DNA from: Pomphorhynchus laevis
Taxonomy: Eukaryota; Acanthocephala; Palaeacanthocephala; Echinorhynchida; Pomphorhynchidae
Length of the DNA: 64,000 nt
Assembly (NCBI GenBank): GCA_012934845.2
Contig: WNNJ02000543.1
Coordinates: forward strand, 1-64,000
Reading direction: 5' to 3'
The position numbers were made by a program, and so were the translations under genes. Below the pieces are notes generated by a model. The model searched no databases. It was not told the DNA's origin and saw nothing but the letters and a program-made list of their open reading frames with translations. Below, in pieces: positions 58,200-64,000 of this stretch (position 1 is its first letter; each line of letters opens with the position of its first letter).

Positions 58200-59340
58200 A
58201 CATTGAAATACAATTGTTTCTGATAGTCAGTGTCGTTGCCCTAAGTAGGCTCTAGCTACCTGACCTCTAGTTGTTGCTCGCAGTCCATGTTGTTTAATTG
58301 ACTGCATGTCATCCGACGCCGATTAATACGGCTTGCCTGAATGCCCAAGCTTACAGCCTTTCTTACAGCGACCACAAATTTAAGTATATTTACAATATTG
58401 TATACCCCATCAAGCTCGCTTTGCAATATTTTTATAATAATATTGTGTTGAATTGACGGTAGGCATCCAGTCTGGCAAGCAAGTGAATGAATAACCGCAA
58501 AAGAGTCCCCACCAATGCATTTCGATGATATCCCATATGGCAACCATTATAGCCTACAGCTTAGGCATCATGAAACTCTTGTGTTGTTAAATTCAATCCT
58601 AGTGCTTAAATTTGTTTCAAAGCGACTAATGCAGGAACTTAGCCTCATATCAGAAGCATAATTAACCAAACTCTCCATTGTGTTATCATTATTGGTTATA
58701 CGATTGATATACAATCTATAACTTGCCGCTTTTTCGTTACGAAAACAATATCAGTTCCCTCTGCTTTAAATCTATCTCGATTCCTGTTAACGCACTTAAC
58801 AATTGCTCGCACATTGCGATGGACATCTAATATTCTCTATTCAGTAATTCACATGGATCCTTTAAACCCAGTCCTATGTGACACAAAGGCAAACACATCA
58901 GCTCATTTGGTAGTTATGTTAAATGATAATTCTCTGTTATTTCGGGGATGAACTTCTTGTATATACAATCCATCAATCCCGCATAACGCCCACTGTCAAC
59001 GTTGCAGGTTCTTTGCAAATAATTCCAATCGAACTGCATGACTTGCGTCAGCGCGGTGAAAGCCACATGAGGATATATACTTGCAACTTTCAGCAGGTGA
59101 CTAAATCTGTGTAGCCATTTTCCATCTTAGAGACGACAAAGGTGACAATAAAATCATATGAGCCTATTGGCGATCCTAATATCACAAATCCGTCCGAAAT
59201 GACGGCTAGAGCAAAATTGTAGATAACTATACATTTTCTTTCATTAGGATTTTTAGAAAACAACAATGTATGCATTTTCAAAACATAAGAGGCTTTGTAC
59301 AAATTTAGATTTAGCTGGTATTAACGAATAGTTAAATCAG
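58200..59340 (-). pseudogene. REL LINE fragment (RT end to zinc finger)
   Basis: Minus-strand pieces: FVILGSPIGSYDFI (59100-59302), then PHVAFTALTQVMQFDWNYLQRTC and YKKFIPEITEN, a decayed linker, and the zinc-finger piece HSLACQTGCLPSIQHNIIIKILQSE (58400-58500). Same family as 37722-40800. Several frame breaks; no nuclease end. Confidence 0.68.
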
Positions 59341-59464
59341 TTTATTTACAATGTGAAAGATATGTTATAACATATGTCTGGCAACTTTGGATAAAGAAAC
59401 CGTAAAAAATTAGTTAATATTATGTGGAAAAGTTAGTATAAATTAGTTATAATTAGTGGAAAAG

Positions 59465-59703
59465 AGATATACATATATAATCATAACGCCTATCTAACAA
59501 AACTTAAACCATCAATTGCATTAATAGAATCCTTAAATATTTACAAAAATCAAAATTATTTAAAGGTAGAGACATCTAGATTAAGACAAGTAAAATGTGT
59601 TCCAATGAGAGGTAATAGTAGCCTAATTATAGCTGACTTATTTGTAAGCTTTATAGAATATGAATTTGTTCATAAATGTATAAAAACTAAATCTTAATTA
59701 TAT
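59465..59703 (+). mobile_element. Naiad RT fragment (sense)
   Basis: Encodes YNHNAYLTKLKPS, QVKCVPMRGNSSLIIADLF and IEYEFVHKC, a decayed motif B region. It abuts the antisense copy that starts at 59705, so the two are joined in opposite orientation. Confidence 0.7.
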
Positions 59704-59704
59704 A

Positions 59705-61195
59705 AATCAAATTAAATCAGCTAACTGAGTCTACGTATTGTTATATAATTATAAAATAAACAAAACATAATAATGCTAGTCAAAATTAAGCTGATTTAAG
59801 CTTAATTAGCTTAAATCAGCTAATTAAGTCTTCGTATTTAATATAACTATAAAATAAACAAAACATAATAACGCTAAATCAAAATTTAAAAATTGAATAA
59901 TAAAATTAATAATTGTTTTAAGATTTTTTATAATTTAAATCAAGTTAAAAAAAAATTTGAAATTTAAAATAAACGTCATTTTTATGAATTGACTAATAAA
60001 TAAAAGACGTTGTATCAGAATAAGGATTAGAGGTCATCAGGAGGAACTGCTATGCTATCAGGTGTCGGCCTCTAACTCCACTACCAAACATAGCAGCGGG
60101 GCCAAATACATGCTTATGATGTATTTCCTCTGATAAAACTATCCAGTATCTTATTCTAATGCAAAGTATATTATATGTTATCCATTCATAAAAATTGGCC
60201 ACTTAAGAGTTTAAATTTATTCTTTATATTATTGTGTTGATTTATATATTTTACTATTTTCTGCTTGATGTTATTTTTATAGTAACATAGTTTAAAATAT
60301 ATATCTATTAAATTATTTAAATGATTTTGAAGAAAGCCATTATCATTACATATTGTTGCAATTCTTAAAATTTCATTATTTAATGTATTATATTTTATAT
60401 TATACAATATGCATGAATGCTCATGCAAAAATATGTTTCTTGTAAATTTAAATATGTCATCTTTACGATATAAATTAACAGTCGTTTTAGTTAATGTAAA
60501 TTTAATGTCCATATATAGATATACACCTTCTTTATCATTAATATTGGTTTTGTTAAGAATAAGGCTATCTGGATAAATGTGCTCACTAATTGAATAAAAA
60601 TTATTAGAATTAAATACACATATATCATCAATGTATCGAAACATATATTTATATAGTTTAGATTTAGTTGTTACACAGTTATGAACAAATTCATATTCTA
60701 TAAAGCTTAAAAACAAGTCAGCTATAATTGGGCTACTATTACCACCCATTAGAACACCTTTTACTTGTCTATATATAGATGTCCCTACTTTTAAATAATT
60801 TTGATAAATATTTAAGGATTCAATTATTTCAATTTTATCCATATATTTATATTTATTTGATGGTTTAATTTTTGTTAGATAGGCGTTATAATTATTATAA
60901 CATATATATGTATATCTTTTTCCGAATATAAGGTTAATTAATTTTACTAACGCTTCTTTAATATCTACTAAATTTAGATTTGTATAAAGCTTACTAAAAT
61001 CGTATGTATTTATATTTTGAAAATTTATTCCTTTTGTCTGTTCTAACAATTCTTTTGTAGAATTAATACTGAAATAGTGTTTTATACCAGTATTAATTTC
61101 GATTAACTTGCAATATTTTTTAAAGTGTGCTTTAATTACTTTAAGTATTTTATTCATATAGACAGAAAGTGGTTTAATGTACATTTAAACACACT
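59705..61195 (-). mobile_element. Naiad 5'-truncated copy (RT half + 3' UTR)
   Basis: 3' UTR (with an ~80-base local duplication of its outer end near 59710-59830), structured block (stem 1 with one G-U pair, about 60047-60105), and RT from PLSVYMNKILK to KLLSGQFL in one 332-codon open frame (60186-61184) with motif A reading DFSKLYTN, motif B GVLMGGNSSP and YIDD. 5'-truncated. Confidence 0.87.
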
Positions 61196-61349
61196 ACATA
61201 TGAACCTAGGTTTTATTGGATTTTTATGTAATTTTGGATTCCAATATAATATAGGTATATTCCAATATAATATAGGTACACCACGTTAGTTTGCAGATAG
61301 CTGGAACAACAGTATCTTCATCGAGCCCATATATATTATCAAGTATAAT

Positions 61350-62432
61350 AAATCATGATCACGAGGTTGCACAGCGTCCTCTCTGACATGGCTAGGTGTG
61401 AAGTCCACGAAAATGTCAATCCAATTGATGGAGTGTTGATAACGGTTCATAATAATCGACCTGTTTCTGTTTTGATTGAATTATCGCCTATTGATTCTGC
61501 TGTTTTATACGAATCTATAATCCAGTGGCGACCCAATTTGCTGTTCCTGCCTAAATGTACGGCCAGTAATCGTTTTATTGAAACGTTGGCTTCCTTATAT
61601 TCAGAGTGCGCGCAATCTCATCACATTCGTCCTGGTGTGTTGAAGATAGCGGCAGTATTTTCTCAAATCGTCCTACAACGTATACATTCTAGGAAAATTA
61701 CGATGCTCCGTCAAACACTGGAACGTCAACTAAATCTTTGGCAACCGTCTCGGTTTCAAGAATTGTCTGATGAATCGCTTTACTTGCTACAGTCTCTTAA
61801 CTATCAGTAGGGGTTTGTGACGTTGCAAGGCGCGTCATGTGTAAAGCCTTGCTCTATTTGATTCGAAATGACTTACAAAGTGTAGCAGGCCTTGATCAGT
61901 TAATGGCATCTCAGAGAGCAGGTATTGACTACGCCATACATTCTAGTAGTGACACCTACGATACCAAAAGAGATCACTGTCTTCTTGCCGTTGATGCTTC
62001 AATTGCCTTCAACTCCGTTAATCGAGCTGTGGTCCTACACAACATTGAGTTTACGTGCCCCTCGTTATCTACAATGCTGTGTAATAGTTATGCCGTACCT
62101 GCCCAGTTAACCCTTGGAGGTGATAGCATTTTATCAGTGGAAGGTTCACGCAGGAAGATCCCCTAGCGATGGCGGGTTCGCCATGTCTTCACTTCCGTTA
62201 ATTCACATTATACGCTACGTGGTTCCCCAAGTATGTCAGAAATGGTTTGCTGATGATTCGAACTTTGTTGGCAATCCTGAAGATCTCCAAAAGGTGTGGA
62301 ACATACTGCTGCAGCAGGGCCCTAAATTCTGATATTACGTCAATGAATCAAAATGTCAATCGCTCACTCATTATGATCGCCCTAACCTCACATTATCGGA
62401 TGGGTTGTCAAGATCAACTGACGGTATAATAG
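61350..62432 (+). pseudogene. REL LINE fragment, internally deleted
   Basis: N-terminal part: SAVLYESIIQWRPNLLFLPKC, QIVLQRIHSRKI, QLNLWQPSRFQEL (61355-61810). A deletion follows, then RT: DQLMASQRAGIDYAIH, VDASIAFNSVNRAVVL (motif A), WFADDSNFVGNPEDLQKVW (YADD-type). Broken into at least three frames. The Ty3/Gypsy LTR starts right after 62432, cutting it off. Confidence 0.72.
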
Positions 62433-63840
62433 TGTAGTGTAAACAGATACGTTTGTAAAAAGCTTTATTGAGTAATATCTACAAAACAAAGTAGTAAATC
62501 AGTACGTGTAAATAGTTTACATTAAGGGTAAAATTTACAATATAAATGGTAAGGTAATTTTCATCACATTCTCCCCCGCCATAGATAATCTTGCAAGTAG
62601 CTCGGCGCTTGTCGTGCTCTAACTGGTCTCTTCGGTCCACTGGCGTCTGTGTCGTTGTCTTTGTCATTGAAGAAAGTTCCCTGTGTCGTGCCATGACCGC
62701 TATCGCGCATTGTTTCGCTTGTTAGTGTATTTTGGCCGGCTTCCGCTATTGCTTCGATATCGTCCTTGCAGTTTATTGGCGCATCTTGTTGGTTGCCTTC
62801 TATTGATGGGTCGTAAATACCTTCCATCGTTGGTTCGTTTAGTTCATCCATTGGTGTGTTATTATTGCAGCATTCTTGAGGTAACCTTGCAATATCGCGA
62901 TTCGAGACTGTTCTATGCTGTCCGTTAGGATATGAGACTGTTGAATAATAAGGATTTATATTCTCTAGTTTGGCTGGCAGTAAGTTAGGACAATGTTTGG
63001 ATGTTCGGTTGTAGTTTTTCACTAACACGGACTGTGCATGCGTCAGCCATTGCAGGAGTTGATTTTGTTTAAGGCATCGTCGGCTGTATCTGAAAATCCT
63101 ATCGTGTAGACATTTGTTAGTGACTGTACATAGTAAGCTACGACTGCTGTTGAGGGCGTGTTGTAGGACTTTCTCCCAGTCTTTTATTCCAAGATTGAGG
63201 GTGCGTAGTGCTAGACGTATCGTAGTCCAAATCTGGCTGACAAATCGTTCCGCTTGTCCGTTTCCTCTGGGATTGAATGGAGACGAATGACTTGAGAATA
63301 TGTTCCGAGATAGTAAGTATTGTTTCAGCTTGGCTGACCTGAAGCAAGTAGCGTTATCAGAATGTATAAACTCCGGGGTGCCGAACGTCGAAAATAGCAG
63401 TTCAAGCTTCTCAATCACTGTTTGTGAACTGGTGTCTTTGCAGGGGAAACCGAATGGGAAACGACTGTATTCGTCGACCACGATCAGGAGGTAAGGATTT
63501 CTTTGTGTTGATGTTGGTAAAGGACCTTTGAAGTCCATGGATAGCCGCTCAAATGGACGAGTCGACTTTATAGCATGGGATACTTCTAGATGCGGATACT
63601 GGAGTTTTATCTCTGAACAAACTAAGCAGTTACTGCAAGTTAGTTTTACGTCGTCGCATGAAAACGGTAGATTGTTTTTTGTACATATGCTGTTAAGCGT
63701 CGTATTCCAGGATGGCACAAATCAACGTGTAGTTGTTTAAGAGAGGCTAGATCAGACCCTGCTGCGCAGACTCGCGTTAAAATGTCGACAACGTGATTTT
63801 GTTTCTGTCGGTGGATGCCTTTTCTTCTTTCAACTGTATT
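62433..63840 (-). mobile_element. Ty3/Gypsy LTR retrotransposon fossil, 3' part
   Basis: Integrase region and 3' LTR of a Ty3/Gypsy-family element on the minus strand. The integrase (zinc-binding part, core, C-terminal part) resembles a Gypsy lineage widespread in invertebrates. A short LTR of about 136 bases (62433-62568) begins TGTGATG, ends CTACA and carries an AATAAA; a purine-rich tract precedes it. Broken: gag, protease, RT and RNase H and the 5' LTR are absent, with perhaps one further break. The well-kept integrase suggests a fairly young insertion. It sits inside a REL LINE fragment. Confidence 0.82.
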
Positions 63841-64000
63841 AATACATTTATGTAATACATTTATGACAAATTGTATTTTCTCATAAATACACTTTTTTTA
63901 TAGGAATTGATGTCGAAACCTGATTTAACTTGATTTTAAATTTCAATTTTTTATTTTAACTATTTTTAAAATACGTATTTTCAGTTATCTGGTCTGATAA
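63841..64000 (+). mobile_element. Probable Naiad 3'UTR remnant at window edge
   Basis: GATGTCGAAACCTGATTT, a TTTAACTTGATTTTAAATTT-type run and the ending TACGTATTTTCAGTTATCTG follow the order of the Naiad 3' UTR in sense orientation, much decayed. Confidence 0.4.

Noticed and set aside
61270-61345. Possible missing N-terminal DyP exon on the minus strand (reads IYGLDEDTVVPAICKL)
   Set aside because: No match to the expected DyP N-terminal blocks, and no clean donor/acceptor pair in the right phase.

Overview
This is AT-rich animal (metazoan) nuclear DNA, from an invertebrate I cannot name. A spliced host gene with consensus GT/AG introns, two initiator-tRNA genes, N-terminal-endonuclease Penelope-like elements (the Naiad type, known from invertebrates) and RTE fragments that read like nematode RTE all point that way. 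Most of the 64 kb is layered retroelement sequence. Host signal is sparse but real. || Layout. 1-132: foldback MITE. 0.8-9.5 kb: three head-to-tail decayed copies of one CCHC/APE-endonuclease LINE (I/Jockey-like). 9.6-11.1 kb: two identical initiator tRNA-Met genes, each followed by the same ~85 bp repeat. 11.3-12.4 kb: intact intronless D-lactate-dehydrogenase-like gene whose catalytic His reads as Tyr. 12.5-24 kb: fragments of REL-type nuclease domains around one complete Naiad (intact 904-codon ORF, 13970-16684), plus Naiad pieces, RTE, a canonical Penelope-like element and hammerhead-bearing repeats. 25.0-57.4 kb: a DyP-type peroxidase gene on the minus strand, at least six phase-compatible exons across more than 32 kb, with introns filled by transposons. 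Inside those introns lie a head-to-head pair of REL-endonuclease LINEs (34.3-40.8 kb, one with an intact 978-codon ORF), an APE LINE with a Naiad nested in it, a tandem hammerhead-ribozyme unit (50.3-51.1 kb), a 588 bp palindrome made from a Penelope-like 3' end in TA microsatellites, and an uninterrupted 810-codon ORF (54399-56831) that joins a LINE-type zinc-finger/nuclease region to a ubiquilin lacking its UBL domain. 57.9-64 kb: more Naiad and REL LINE copies and a 5'-truncated Ty3/Gypsy fossil inserted in a REL LINE. || How it fits together. The host content is metabolic (DyP peroxidase, D-2-hydroxyacid dehydrogenase-like protein) and translational (tRNA-iMet). Everything else is retrotransposition: three LINE lineages, two Penelope lineages, and small non-autonomous ribozyme repeats. 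The main leads are the nuclease-ubiquilin fusion ORF, a pseudoknot-capable block at the 3' end of Naiads (a group reported to lack canonical hammerheads), two hammerhead families, and the expanded DyP gene. All family names come from motif recognition by eye; no database search was run.
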